From: Candidatus Acetothermia bacterium
GTDB taxonomy: Bacteria; Bipolaricaulota; Bipolaricaulia; RBG-16-55-9; DRXL01
Assembly (NCBI GenBank): GCA_016179105.1
Contig: JACOSB010000054.1
Span: forward strand, 1-64,000
Reading direction: 5' to 3'
Length of the DNA: 64,000 bases
Shown here: one piece after another, positions 14,651 through 24,416 of the stretch
How positions within the stretch are numbered: position 1 is the stretch's first letter
Layout: each line of letters opens with the position of its first letter
Notes under the pieces: generated by a model
Databases searched by the model: none
The model's input: the letters and a program-made list of their open reading frames with translations, nothing else
Told to the model about the DNA's origin: nothing
Position numbers and translations under genes: made by a program

Positions 14651-15202
14651 ATGGTCGTCAATCCTCAGATTAAGCTGAGTTACGAAGATTATCAGAATTT
14701 GCCCGAGTCGGAGACGAAACGCTATGAGCTCTTGGAGGGAGAGTTGGTGATGGTCCCAGCACCCAATTGGTTTCATCAATCGATCGCGCGGGTACTTTTC
14801 AAATTCCTGGATAACTTCGTAGGAAAGAACAGTCTCGGGGAGGTTCGCTTTGCCCCGCTGGATGTGGTCCTCTCAGACGAGATTGTCGTCCAACCGGACA
14901 TCATTTACATCTCCAAGCAACGCGCGAAGATCATCCATCAAGAGGAGGTTCGCGGAGCTCCGGATCTCGTGGTCGAAATCCTCTCGCTGGCCACGGCTAA
15001 GCGAGACCGCACCACGAAGAAGACGCTCTATGCCCGCTACGGCGTTACGGAGTACTGGCTGGTCGACCCTGAGACCAACACTGTGGAAGTGCTTAAGCTG
15101 ACCGCCCGTGGTTACCGGAGAGCTGGAGTCTACGGTGAAAAGGAGACGCTGCGTTCCCCGCTTTTGCCGGGGCTGGAAATTCCTCTAAGCAAGGTCTTTT
15201 GA
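14651..15202 (+). CDS. Uma2 family endonuclease-like protein, copy 2
   Basis: A 183-residue Uma2 protein. Seen: YEDYQNLPESETKRYELLEG, VVQPDIIYIS, APDLVVEILS and EYWLVDPETNTVEV, the conserved blocks that build the PD-(D/E)XK-like fold. The ATG at 14651 has GAAAGGGG upstream; a TTG at 14633 is a weaker choice. It follows nfeD after 22 bases. It is much more like copy 3 (25043-25603) than copy 1. Like copy 3 it is the gene just upstream of a secreted protein with the shared C-terminal domain, here 119 bases before it. Confidence 0.9.
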   Translation: MVVNPQIKLSYEDYQNLPESETKRYELLEGELVMVPAPNWFHQSIARVLFKFLDNFVGKNSLGEVRFAPLDVVLSDEIVVQPDIIYISKQRAKIIHQEEVRGAPDLVVEILSLATAKRDRTTKKTLYARYGVTEYWLVDPETNTVEVLKLTARGYRRAGVYGEKETLRSPLLPGLEIPLSKVF

Positions 15203-15321
15203 GATTGGATCGCGCGCCAGCACTCGTAAAGCATTTTCACCGAAATTTCACCTCACCGCCATCAAATTTGTACCCATTCCCTCCTAAGATTAGTCCTTAT
15301 ATTTGAGTTAAAGGAGCTAAG

Positions 15322-18300
15322 ATGATGCACTTATTGCTCTCTCTTTTATCAGTGCGAAGATGGACCTGCCTTGCGATAGTTTCACTGATTGTTGGCGGGG
15401 TGGTCTGGCCGTTTGGGGCTTACGCTTCAGGCTCGCCGGTCGTTTCTTCCCATCCTCGCATCTTGCTCACACCCAGCATCAAAGCCCAGCTGCTCGCGAA
15501 GAAGAACGCGAACGATCCTATGTGGTTGGCGTTGAAAGCAGAAGCTGATGCACTCGTGATGTACTCGATTTTGCAGTACAAATACGCGACGCGCACTCAA
15601 GAGCCGGACAATACTATTTTCTATGACTACCAAGGCTCCGGCTGGTATGACGCTGCGATGCCCTTGGCGCTCGCGTTCCAGATGACCGGCGACACCAAAT
15701 ACTCGGACAAACTCTTGGCGCTCGCCGACGAGATGCTCCGCGCGCAGTCAGACCCTGCCAATAACCCGCCCAACGGTCGCCCGCCGCTCCAGCCCGATAA
15801 TTACTACCCCACCCGCTATTTGGGTCCTGTCATTGCCATTATCTTTGACTGGTGCTACGATCAATTGGGCGCAACGCGCAAAGCCCAACTCGTCTCTTTG
15901 ATGAACGCCTATTTTGACGACCTGCGCGCGAACGCTTATCAAGCGAACGACCACGCCGACGGCAATTATTTCGGCGGCCATCTCGCCGCCGCGGCGTTCA
16001 TGGGCTATGCGTCCTACGGAGACAACTCACGCGCCCAAGAGATGATCGACTACGCGCGCCTGCGCTTCGACGGCACGCCCAGCAATCTCGTCGATCCGTC
16101 GAACGTTCCCGAAACGAACTTTGCTCAGCTCTTCGAGGGCGGCTACAAGCCGGACATTGCTCTCGGCTGGAATGGGCCGAATATCACAACAGCTCCCTTC
16201 AAAGGTGGCTTTGACTTTCAAGGCTGGGCCTACGGGACGGGGAACTACGTTCGTATCATTGATTATCTACTTGTCGTAAAAAGCGCCACGGGCGAAGACT
16301 TGGTTGCGCAACACTCATCTTGGTTTTCCCAAATCTTGCGCGCGCAAAAGCACGCGCTCTTGCCCAATCACTTCGAGATTGACCCGATGGGCGACTGGGG
16401 CGGTAACTTTGGCGATGTCATCATTCGCAGCCTGCCGATCCGCATCGCGTATGTCTTGGCGGGAACTCCCGATGGCCCAGGCGCACAGCACTTTGCTTCT
16501 GCTGAAATCGCGGCACACTCGCCCTATCCCGACTTCTATGACTCTGTGTATCAAAAATATTTTCAGCCCAGCCCCTGGGAAAATTTTTACTTCACTGACA
16601 TGACTCGACCGTCAGAAGAGTTAACACTTCCGCCGTACTACACGGGCTTTGGCCCAGCGTACCCCCAAGCAGGGCAGATCAACGGCGCTCTGCCCTATTT
16701 TATTATGCGCAGCGACTGGGGGACGAACGCGACCTGGGCTTCGCTCAGCATGGGCGCGGCCTACTATGACGACCACCAGCACCACGACGCTGGAAGTTTT
16801 TCCATCAAGCACGGCAACGATTATTTGTTGATCGATGCGTCCAATTGGAAAGGCGATGCCGGCTCGATCGGCATCGTCGGTAGCTCAACTGAAGCAGATG
16901 CGACGGCGGCTGCCAACACCCTGTGGCTCAACGATTTCGGTGACTTCCAGAACGATTATTATCTGTACTCCGGCGGCCAAGGATTCTGGGGCAAGGATGA
17001 AATTGTAGCCGACGAACAGAACGATACTTATTCTTATGTGCGCGGCGATCTCTCGACAGCTTACAACCGCAGCGCAGACCCAGCCGATCAAGTCGGTCGC
17101 CCGATCGAATACTTTTATCGAAGCTTCCTCTATTTGCGCTCGGCCAATCTCTTCATCAGTTACGACCAAGTGAAAGCAAAAAACTCCACGAACCCGCTCG
17201 GACAATACCACAAGCATATTCGCTGGCATTTCCCGACTCAGCCCGCCATCAACGGGAAACGAGTGCAAGTTAGCCAAGGCGCGTCGCGTCTTTATCTCGA
17301 CACGCTCCTGCCTAGCTCAGCGTCGATCACGGCCATCGATGAGTCACACAACCCCGACCCGTGCGACGGCTCAGTCGCCGGTTGCACGCCCTATGATAAT
17401 TGGTTCAACAACAGCGGCACCTGGCGCATCGAAGTGAAAGATTCTAATAACCCGCTCTTCATCCCATTTCTGACTGTGATCCAAGTCGGGGATAATTCAG
17501 CTCCGGCGATGAACACGACGCTTCTGAATTCGCTCGATTCAAAGATGGTCGGTGCTCAAATTTCTCAGCCGAACGGGCAAATAAATATCGTTTTTTTCAA
17601 CAATCAATCCGGGCAAGTGCCCACCCCTCTTACCAATACTTCGTATAATTTTTCTGGCCCCGACACAGCCATCCACACGCTGATGGGCGTCGTGCCCAAC
17701 GCAAAGTACGCTGTCTCGTTCGCGAACTCAGCCGTCACGGTTGTCCAAGACAATTCCGGGAACTTCACAGCTTCTCCAGCGGGCGTTTTGCAGTTCACTG
17801 TGAATAGCAATGGCGGCGGGGGCGGCGGTCCCACTTCTTTCACGCTCACAGTAAGCAAATCGGGCACGGGCAGTGGGAAAGTCACCAGCTCGCTTCCCGG
17901 AATAGACTGTGGTCCCCACTGTTCGTTCAGCTATGCCAACAATACCGTCGTCACACTGAAAGCCACGCCGGATGCTAATGCTACATTTGACGGCTGGAGC
18001 GGGGCGTGCACAAATACAACGGGAGATTGCGCTGTGACGATGGACGCAGCCAAGTCCGTCACAGCGAGTTTTACTCTTATCGTTGGGACGACTTGCCCCG
18101 GCGTGACCGTCTCGGTGAGCCCGAGCTCTGTTACCTATAAGCCAACTGACAGAAAACCGGCGCGCAAAGCGATACGCCTCACCCTTCTCAACAAGAGCGG
18201 CGCGAGCCGCACGGTTACAGAGATTTCAGCACTGCCGGGTGCACTCTTTACGATTGTGAGCATTAGCCCTACGCTCGGGCGAGCCATCCCTAACGGACGG

Positions 18301-18705
18301 CGACTCACTTTTACCGTTCGCACCCAGCGAGGGGCGGGACTGGCCCAAGCCACCGCGAGTCCTCCCTATTTTTCGGTCTCGCTGGACTGCGGGCTCTTGC
18401 CCCAAACTAATTCCTTGCTCTCTCCCGTTCCACTCAGCGTCAACGAGCTCCGTCTAGAACTGAAGAGCGGCCAGTTGTTCTTGCAGGCCGAGGGAGCGGG
18501 AATCGCATCGGTACGATTACAACTCTTCACCCTCGGCGGCCGGATTGTCGTCGATAAGACAAATGAAGAAAATTCACTCACTTTGTCGGTTGAAGATAAC
18601 AAAGCCTTGTTGCCGAACGGTATCTATCTTTACGTAGTGAGCGTGCGCGGGCAGAAAGGTGAGCTCTTGCGCAGCGAAGTGCGAAAAATTGTCGTCATCC
18701 GATAA
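15322..18705 (+). CDS. Secreted heparinase II/III-like polysaccharide lyase with C-terminal sorting-like domain
   Basis: A 1127-residue exported protein. Residues 1-36 form a signal peptide. SHPRILLTP near 41-50 and the following helical region to about 430 match the alpha/alpha barrel that starts heparinase-like lyases. A heparinase II/III-like beta domain is marked by YDDHQHHDAGSFSIKHGNDY near 481-500, whose histidines fit the metal or catalytic site. Then come a divergent repeat domain (FTLTVSKSGTGSGKVTS to about 915), a cysteine-bounded Ig-like domain (CPGVTVSVSPSSV, about 923-1030), and a C-terminal domain with LFTLGGRIV and LPNGIYLYVVSVRG, ending EVRKIVVIR. It probably cleaves acidic polysaccharides outside the cell; the substrate is unknown. 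RBS AAAGGAGC precedes the ATG. Confidence 0.85.
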   Translation: MMHLLLSLLSVRRWTCLAIVSLIVGGVVWPFGAYASGSPVVSSHPRILLTPSIKAQLLAKKNANDPMWLALKAEADALVMYSILQYKYATRTQEPDNTIFYDYQGSGWYDAAMPLALAFQMTGDTKYSDKLLALADEMLRAQSDPANNPPNGRPPLQPDNYYPTRYLGPVIAIIFDWCYDQLGATRKAQLVSLMNAYFDDLRANAYQANDHADGNYFGGHLAAAAFMGYASYGDNSRAQEMIDYARLRFDGTPSNLVDPSNVPETNFAQLFEGGYKPDIALGWNGPNITTAPFKGGFDFQGWAYGTGNYVRIIDYLLVVKSATGEDLVAQHSSWFSQILRAQKHALLPNHFEIDPMGDWGGNFGDVIIRSLPIRIAYVLAGTPDGPGAQHFASAEIAAHSPYPDFYDSVYQKYFQPSPWENFYFTDMTRPSEELTLPPYYTGFGPAYPQAGQINGALPYFIMRSDWGTNATWASLSMGAAYYDDHQHHDAGSFSIKHGNDYLLIDASNWKGDAGSIGIVGSSTEADATAAANTLWLNDFGDFQNDYYLYSGGQGFWGKDEIVADEQNDTYSYVRGDLSTAYNRSADPADQVGRPIEYFYRSFLYLRSANLFISYDQVKAKNSTNPLGQYHKHIRWHFPTQPAINGKRVQVSQGASRLYLDTLLPSSASITAIDESHNPDPCDGSVAGCTPYDNWFNNSGTWRIEVKDSNNPLFIPFLTVIQVGDNSAPAMNTTLLNSLDSKMVGAQISQPNGQINIVFFNNQSGQVPTPLTNTSYNFSGPDTAIHTLMGVVPNAKYAVSFANSAVTVVQDNSGNFTASPAGVLQFTVNSNGGGGGGPTSFTLTVSKSGTGSGKVTSSLPGIDCGPHCSFSYANNTVVTLKATPDANATFDGWSGACTNTTGDCAVTMDAAKSVTASFTLIVGTTCPGVTVSVSPSSVTYKPTDRKPARKAIRLTLLNKSGASRTVTEISALPGALFTIVSISPTLGRAIPNGRRLTFTVRTQRGAGLAQATASPPYFSVSLDCGLLPQTNSLLSPVPLSVNELRLELKSGQLFLQAEGAGIASVRLQLFTLGGRIVVDKTNEENSLTLSVEDNKALLPNGIYLYVVSVRGQKGELLRSEVRKIVVIR

Positions 18706-18706
18706 A

Positions 18707-18760
18707 CCCTCACCCTTCGTCCCTCTCCCGTTTGAACGGGAGAGGGACGAAGGGTGAGGG
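18707..18760. repeat. Perfect 26-base inverted repeat after the lyase gene
   Basis: Arms of 26 bases (CCCTCACCCTTCG... / ...CGAAGGGTGAGGG) match without error around a TG centre. It starts two bases after the stop codon of the lyase gene. As RNA it would be a very stable hairpin and may protect or end the mRNA, although there is no following T-run. Similar CCCTCACCC-type repeats are common in other genomes. I see no second copy in this window. Confidence 0.9.
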
Positions 18761-18859
18761 CTATCAAGTGACGCGATACTCCCCTCTGTCCTCTCTTGGG
18801 GTGCCGAGCATCACCTCGGAGGCTTACCGATTTTCTCGCGTAGATTCAAGTGCTTTATC

Positions 18860-18889
18860 TTGACACCCCTATGCCTGAGCTTGTATAAT
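18860..18889 (+). promoter_or_regulatory. Consensus sigma70-type promoter
   Basis: TTGACA at 18860-18865 and TATAAT at 18884-18889 are separated by 18 bases, a near-perfect housekeeping promoter. Transcription would start near 18897. No gene starts within about 500 bases downstream. A short hairpin CTCCT/AGGAG followed by CTTTT at about 18928-18948 might be an early terminator or attenuator. It may therefore drive a long leader for the secreted-protein genes at 19.5-24.3 kb or a small RNA. Confidence 0.7.
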
Positions 18890-19421
18890 CCGGCGGGTTT
18901 TGCTGCCGCTAGGTGTGATTGGGACACTCCTGAGCAGAGGAGGCTTTTATACTTAAAGTGTTTTCGGGGTTACAGTTGCTCGGGAGTCAATGTGGCATAA
19001 TTTTTGTTTATAAGTAGGGAGAGCGTATTCGCGGGAGTTAGGCTTTAACGTGCAGCAGTCTGATATTTTGATCCGACAGGAGGCGGAGACCTGCATCGAT
19101 TGAGACTTCCATGAATGTATCGAGCATCACAGACCAAACCGCCGATGTAGTTTACAATACTCTAAAGGACTTCGGGCGTATCTGGATTTTGCAAGGGGCG
19201 GTCACGGTGAGGAGCCACACCAAAGGCCGAAAGTTATACGTGCAATTCATACCAAGCTGCTCTCATTCGGCATTTTCCCATTATGGCATTCATAAATATT
19301 CACCATCAAGAAAGGGGGAGATTCCATCGCGTCAAGAATTATGGCGGTCGTATGCCAGGATCCCGCGACGGTTCCATTATTTCTAGCTGGAGAGTGTAGA
19401 GAGTCTGACAGGAGGCATTAA
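18890..19421. other. Long stretch without a convincing gene
   Basis: Apart from the promoter at its left edge, I see no protein of recognisable type. An open frame of 91 codons starting at 19111 has no ribosome site at proper distance and no family pattern. The stretch ends with a strong AGGAGG (19410-19415) before a tiny frame. It could be a 5' leader. I looked for known riboswitch cores (c-di-GMP, cobalamin, TPP) and recognised none. Confidence 0.5.
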
Positions 19422-19517
19422 ATGACTACCAAACAACAAGCAAGCAAGAAGGAGGAGACAGCAAATGAACATACCCCAAGTAGTACATCACAAAGGAGGA
19501 GTTCAGATGAACGCTAA
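19422..19517 (+). CDS. Possible 31-residue leader peptide
   Basis: An ATG at 19422 stands seven bases after AGGAGG (19410-19415) and opens a 31-codon frame rich in K, Q, S and T, which ends with TAA at 19515-19517 inside the start of the secreted-protein gene at 19507. Two further AGGAGG sites at about 19450 and 19495 lie within it. Its overlap with the next start codon would allow translational coupling. No family recognised; it could equally be a chance frame within a purine-rich leader. Confidence 0.3.
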   Translation: MTTKQQASKKEETANEHTPSSTSQRRSSDER

Positions 19518-20220
19518 GAGAAGTTGCATCGTATTCGCGTCGCTGGCCGTGCTAGTGCTCGGCCTAGCGCTGATCGCCGTCCCGGCCCAGGCGATTTCCA
19601 TCCCGATCAATTGCGGTTCGAGCTTTTTCGCTTACGTGGGATTCCATTCTATAATGTGCGTGAACCCCATCACGGGTTTCTCCGGATTATTGGACAAGAA
19701 CCCTTCGTTGAGCTGTGTCGGTTATGGTGCCAACCAGAAGCAGAATGGCCAGATCTTCATCGATAAAGCCGACTGTCTTTCGTTCTCCATTATTACTGGT
19801 CCTCTTATCGTCACCGGGGGGCCAACGGGGATCACGCTCTCAGCCTTCGCCTGGCCGTGCCGCCTCATCGCGAACGTGTTAAAGCGCAACAACCAGTTTT
19901 TAGACAAGTCTAAGCTCATCCCTATCTTTAACAGCCCTGGCTGCACTTTGAATCTCTCAAGTCGACTGACAGTGGTGCCCGCAGCGGAGCGCAGTAGCCA
20001 GAGCAAGCCGCTAGAAGCGATGACCGCGCAAGTTTATAACCTGCGCGGCCGGCTCGTCTACGAGAGCAACACGGCAGCCAGTCCGAGCCTGATCGAGACG
20101 GCGCTGAAGAGCGTCAGCCAGCAGTTGGCCCCGGGCGTCTATCTGGCCGTAGTAAGCACGCGGGGGAACCAGGGCGAACTGATCCGCCGCGAGGTGCGTA
20201 AGCTGGTCGTCACCCGATAA
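19507..20220 (+). CDS. Small secreted protein with shared C-terminal sorting-like domain
   Basis: A 237-residue exported protein. The ATG at 19507 follows AAAGGAGGAG and opens a typical signal peptide (KRSCIVFASLAVLVLGLALI, then AVPAQA). The middle (about 30-155) carries six or so cysteines and no family I recognise. The last 75 residues form the same C-terminal domain as in the neighbouring secreted proteins: VYNLRGRLV, then LAPGVYLAVVSTRG, ending EVRKLVVTR. It is followed after 42 bases by the large beta-helix protein with another strong ribosome site, so the two are probably one transcript. An upstream in-frame ATG at 19465 is possible but would precede the signal peptide by 14 residues. 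Confidence 0.8.
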   Translation: MNAKRSCIVFASLAVLVLGLALIAVPAQAISIPINCGSSFFAYVGFHSIMCVNPITGFSGLLDKNPSLSCVGYGANQKQNGQIFIDKADCLSFSIITGPLIVTGGPTGITLSAFAWPCRLIANVLKRNNQFLDKSKLIPIFNSPGCTLNLSSRLTVVPAAERSSQSKPLEAMTAQVYNLRGRLVYESNTAASPSLIETALKSVSQQLAPGVYLAVVSTRGNQGELIRREVRKLVVTR

Positions 20221-20262
20221 GTTGAGGAGGGACAAATGACATCACGAGAAGGAGGAGCCCAT

Positions 20263-23200
20263 ATGAAGTGTAAGAGATCCCAATACGTTTTTAGTATTCT
20301 GTTCTTGGCCATCGCGATCGTCGCGGTGGCTCCGTGGTCGGCTCAGGCCAATCCACCCCCAGTGCGCATACATGTCAACTCGACACTTGACACAGTCGAT
20401 GCGGCACCGGGCAATGGCATCTGCGATGATGGCGGTGGCAACTGCACGCTGCGCGCGGCGATCCAGGAGGCGAACGCCGGCGTTAACTTCGGTGTAGAGA
20501 ATATCATCGAGTTTAGCATCCCATCGGCCGGCAACGCCTGCGTCTCCGGCGTCTGCACCATCACGATAGCTACTCCGCTACCAGCCTTGACTGACTCCCA
20601 ACCGACGATCATCGACGGCACCACGCAGCTGCCCGCCTGTGGCAGTTTCTGCATCGTAGTCACTGGAAATCCTGTCGGCGCCACCTTCACGATCAAGTCT
20701 GATAACAACGTGATCCGGGGCTTGGTCATTAACGGGAACACAAGTGACCCCGCGATCTTGATTACGGCTACTGGCGCTCCGGGCGGGACCGCCAACAAAA
20801 ACAGCATCTTGCAAAACAAGATCGACGCCAACGGCGTCGGCGTCCGCATCGCCGCCTCTGGCGCCGGAACGACTAACACCAATGACAACTGCATCGGCGG
20901 CCTCACAGGCGTCAATGACCTCACAAGCGAAACCTTCAGGTCCTGTGACCCCATCGCCGCCGTTGTGTATCCATCCCTCTTGGACGGAGGCAGCGGCAAC
21001 CTCATCACCAACCACAGCACTGCCGGCATCCAGGTCACGTTAGGCTCAGATGGTAACGTCATCATCGGCAACGTCATCGGTGGCGGTAACGGCATCGGCA
21101 TTTCGGATGATAGCGACAGCTTTACTACCATCGGCGGTGTCCCCGGCGGCTTGCCGGCCGGCCCACTGCCTAAGGGCAACATAATCAACGCTAACACGGG
21201 CGACGGTATCCAGCTTAACAACAACGTTTCTGGAACCTGTGGAGGTCCCGCCGGTTGCGGCACGAACATCGCAGGTAACATCATCGGGTCAGTGGGCAGC
21301 GGGAACGGTGGTCACGGCATTCATGTCCTGGCCACCAATAACGCTCAGCAGTGCATCGGCGGAATCTTCAGCGGCACCTGCGGCGGCGGAGGTGTGTCCG
21401 GAAATAGCATCACCGCTAACATCCTCGCCGGCGTCAAGATCGACGCCACCACGATTGCGAATGACATCATTGGCAACACCATAAACTTCAATGTCTTGGA
21501 CGGTGTTCGCATTGACCCATCGTCGAATCAATGCATCGGCGGCACGATCGTCGCGGGCGTCTGTACGCCCTCCGCCGGCACAGGCAACGTCATCAACAGC
21601 AACCTGGCCAACGGTGTCAGCATCGACGGCAACAACAACACCGTCATTGGCAACTGCATCGGATCAGGGCCGACGGTGGCCGCCTGCAACCTCCCGGGCC
21701 TGGGGAACGCCTTGGACGGCGTGCTGATCTTCTCCAGCGGAGGATCATCCCATGACAACGTGATCGGCGGTACGACCGATGCAGCCCGCAACATCATCAG
21801 CGGCCAGAATTCCGGGTTTGCCGGAGTGCACATCTCGGGGACCGTCGGCCCTGGAGCTGCCAACAATAACAGCGTGCTGGGCGACTACATCGGCACCGAC
21901 GGCGCGGGCACGGGCGCTAACGGCAACACTGTTGGCGTGGTAATCGAAGCACCGCTCAATAGCAGCAAGGCGAACAACAACTGCATTGGCGGTCTGATCG
22001 TCGGCGGTGTCTGCATACCGCAACTGGGAGCCCTGAATAACTTCCCGACCAACCTGGCGGGCAACCTGATTAACGCTAATGGCACAGGTGTGTTTCTTAT
22101 TGGCGGTGCGGACGGGAACAACATCATCAGCAACTTCTTCGGGCTCGACAAGACCGGAAACGCCGGGGGGGGACCCTTGGGTAACGCTGTCGGGATCGCG
22201 GATGCTAGCGACAGCTTCACCTGCATCGGCGCTTCCAACTCGCTACCGGGTGGGTGTGTGCCGGTCAGCGGCACGATCAACGGCCGCAACATCATCAGCG
22301 GTAGCAGCCTCTTCGGCATCAAGATTTTCGAACTGATCCCCGGCGACACGGTCAATGACACCATAATTGCCAACTACATCGGGACCGACAGGACAGGCAC
22401 CATACCAGTGCCCAATCAGGTAGGAGTCTTCCTGGACCCCTCGAGCTTCAACCAGGTCGGCGGGGATGCCTTCGCCAACCCGCTCGTCCGCAACGTGATC
22501 AGCGGCAACAGCGCAGTCGGTGTCCTCATCACCGGCGTCGAGGGCCCACCGTTGACGATCACCTCGACGCACAACAGCGTCCAGGGCAACTTGATCGGGA
22601 CGAAGTCCGACGCGGTCTCACCCCTGCCCAACGGCGCCGGCGTAGTGCTGGCGCTCGGCGCTCAGGACAACAACGTCGGTGACGGCTCACTGGCCGACGC
22701 CAAGTGCAATCCGGGCCTGGGCAACGTCATCGCTTTCAATCTCGCCCATGGCGTGAACGTGGACGGCATCACGAGCTTCCACAATAGGATCCGCTGCAAC
22801 TCGATCCATGACAACGGCGGCGTGGGCATCTCGCTGACTCACCACGCCAACAACGACATCCCGCCACCGACAGTCACGGCCACCTCGACGATCGACGGCA
22901 CGGCCAAGGGCGGGAGCATCGTCGATGGCTACAATGACAATGGCGCTCAGGGTGGGACCTACATCGGCGAGGACCTCGCCAACACCAACTGCAACGGCGG
23001 GGGCATCTGCCAGTACACGATCACCGGCAGCAACCCCAACAAGAACGCGACAGCCACGCAGACCGATGCGCTGGGCGATACGTCGGCGTTCTCCAAAGAG
23101 CTGGCCACCAACCATGCGCCCACGGCGCTGGCTGGTAATGATGCAACCGTCCATGCGGGCATCCCGGTCACCCAGACGGGCAACTGCACCGACCCTGACG

Positions 23201-24336
23201 CTGGCCAGACCTGTACCTTCGCTTGGTCCTTGGTGGGGGCGAACACGGCCGCTTGCAGCTTCGCCAGCCCGACCAACCAGCAGCAGGTCACGGTCAACAC
23301 CAACTTAGGACCGGGGGCCTGCACGGTGCAACTGGTCGTCACGGACAATGGCAATCCGAACTTGCCGAGCGCTCCGGACAGCTTCCAGATCACCACGACG
23401 AACAACCCGCCCTTCTTCGCCAGCCCGGTCGATCAGACCGTGGTGGCGGGGCAGAGCGTAACGCTGGACTCGGGCGCTAAGGACCCGGATGTGGATTCGC
23501 TCACTTATCTGTGGTCCTTGCCCGGCGGCGCCGGCACAGCCGGTTGCTCCCTGCCCGGACCGAACAACAACTCGACCGTGAAAGTGAACACGAGCGCGGT
23601 CGGCACGTGCCAGGTTCGCATAGACGTCAGCGACGGGCACGGCGGCACGGCCAACACGACCGTCACGATCACCACAGTCGTAGCGATCGTCTGCAACGTC
23701 TCCGCTGCCACTGTTCCTGTCTCGGATCCGATCAGGTTCCGCAGGAACCAAACCCGGCAGATTGACCTGACGGTGACCAACGCGGCCAGCAGCACCGGCG
23801 CCGCGACGATCACCGGCATCGCGGCGATCGCGGGCCTTAACCTCTCGGTCACTCAGGTGCTCTTTGGCAAGAAGAAGCTGCTGCCAGCCTTCAGCATCAC
23901 GCTGCCGATCGGATCGCAGCAGACCTTCCGGGTGAGGATCAAGTCCTCGGTCAAGCAGACCTTGAGCCCACCGTTCGTTCAGGTGGCGGGTCTGTGTGGA
24001 GCAGTAGCCTTCAACACCCCGGCGAACGATCGGCTGCTGCACTTCGTGCCGGCGCTGCGACTCACGCTCGAGCAGCTGGCGGTGCGAGTGCAGGCGGGCC
24101 AGATCGTAGCTGAGGCGCAGGGCGCGGGCATCCGCAGCCTGCAGCTGCAGGTCTTCGACGCGAACGGACGGTTAGTCGTAGACCAGACGGTTGAGGCCGC
24201 TCAGCTGAGCCTGTCGGCGGTTGACCGGAACGGAAAAGCGTTAGCCAACGGTGTTTACATGGCTGTGATCACCGTGCAGGGCAACGACGGCAAGATACTG
24301 CGCAGTGGGGTGAAGAAGCTCCTCGTCCTGCGCTAG
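20263..24336 (+). CDS. Large secreted parallel beta-helix protein with CSLREA-type start and C-terminal sorting-like domain
   Basis: A 1357-residue exported protein. AGAAGGAGGAG stands before the ATG at 20263; a signal peptide ends near AQANPPP. Residues about 32-75 (VNSTLDTVDAAPGNGICDD and CTLRAAIQEAN) match the CSLREA-like motif seen at the start of many secreted beta-helix proteins. From about 80 to 900 run right-handed beta-helix repeats with GNxIGG turns (such as NNTVIGNCIGSG and NVIGGTTDAARNIISG). Two PKD/cadherin-like domains (from NHAPTALAGNDATV and NNPPFFASPVDQTV) follow. Then come the cysteine-bounded Ig-like domain (CNVSAATVPVS) and the C-terminal domain (VFDANGRLV, LANGVYMAVITVQG, ending GVKKLLVLR). 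G+C is higher than in flanking genes. Likely a surface or matrix protein. Confidence 0.85.
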   Translation: MKCKRSQYVFSILFLAIAIVAVAPWSAQANPPPVRIHVNSTLDTVDAAPGNGICDDGGGNCTLRAAIQEANAGVNFGVENIIEFSIPSAGNACVSGVCTITIATPLPALTDSQPTIIDGTTQLPACGSFCIVVTGNPVGATFTIKSDNNVIRGLVINGNTSDPAILITATGAPGGTANKNSILQNKIDANGVGVRIAASGAGTTNTNDNCIGGLTGVNDLTSETFRSCDPIAAVVYPSLLDGGSGNLITNHSTAGIQVTLGSDGNVIIGNVIGGGNGIGISDDSDSFTTIGGVPGGLPAGPLPKGNIINANTGDGIQLNNNVSGTCGGPAGCGTNIAGNIIGSVGSGNGGHGIHVLATNNAQQCIGGIFSGTCGGGGVSGNSITANILAGVKIDATTIANDIIGNTINFNVLDGVRIDPSSNQCIGGTIVAGVCTPSAGTGNVINSNLANGVSIDGNNNTVIGNCIGSGPTVAACNLPGLGNALDGVLIFSSGGSSHDNVIGGTTDAARNIISGQNSGFAGVHISGTVGPGAANNNSVLGDYIGTDGAGTGANGNTVGVVIEAPLNSSKANNNCIGGLIVGGVCIPQLGALNNFPTNLAGNLINANGTGVFLIGGADGNNIISNFFGLDKTGNAGGGPLGNAVGIADASDSFTCIGASNSLPGGCVPVSGTINGRNIISGSSLFGIKIFELIPGDTVNDTIIANYIGTDRTGTIPVPNQVGVFLDPSSFNQVGGDAFANPLVRNVISGNSAVGVLITGVEGPPLTITSTHNSVQGNLIGTKSDAVSPLPNGAGVVLALGAQDNNVGDGSLADAKCNPGLGNVIAFNLAHGVNVDGITSFHNRIRCNSIHDNGGVGISLTHHANNDIPPPTVTATSTIDGTAKGGSIVDGYNDNGAQGGTYIGEDLANTNCNGGGICQYTITGSNPNKNATATQTDALGDTSAFSKELATNHAPTALAGNDATVHAGIPVTQTGNCTDPDAGQTCTFAWSLVGANTAACSFASPTNQQQVTVNTNLGPGACTVQLVVTDNGNPNLPSAPDSFQITTTNNPPFFASPVDQTVVAGQSVTLDSGAKDPDVDSLTYLWSLPGGAGTAGCSLPGPNNNSTVKVNTSAVGTCQVRIDVSDGHGGTANTTVTITTVVAIVCNVSAATVPVSDPIRFRRNQTRQIDLTVTNAASSTGAATITGIAAIAGLNLSVTQVLFGKKKLLPAFSITLPIGSQQTFRVRIKSSVKQTLSPPFVQVAGLCGAVAFNTPANDRLLHFVPALRLTLEQLAVRVQAGQIVAEAQGAGIRSLQLQVFDANGRLVVDQTVEAAQLSLSAVDRNGKALANGVYMAVITVQGNDGKILRSGVKKLLVLR

Positions 24337-24366
24337 TCGCGCTTAAAAACTAAGAACGGAAACAGC

Positions 24367-24405
24367 ACCGCCCTCGGGAGTGATCCCGGGGGCGGTTGAT
24401 TTTTA
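24367..24405 (+). terminator. Terminator after the beta-helix gene
   Basis: A stem of 13 bases with one mismatch (ACCGCCCTCGGGA / TCCCGGGGGCGGT, 24367-24396) around a four-base loop is followed by a T-rich run at 24397-24405. It lies 31 bases after the stop codon and fits a rho-independent terminator. Confidence 0.8.
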
Positions 24406-24416
24406 GGGATTAGTGA

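Noticed and set aside
19111-19386. A 91-codon frame upstream of the secreted-protein genes.
   Set aside because: The AGGAGG site is 24 bases from its ATG, and the sequence is not protein-like; listed only as part of a possible leader.
20343-21284. Long antisense frame (over 300 codons) across the beta-helix gene, with others at 23305-24042 and 10490-11206.
   Set aside because: They lie opposite strong coding sequence with high G+C third positions; their translations are low-complexity and match no family.
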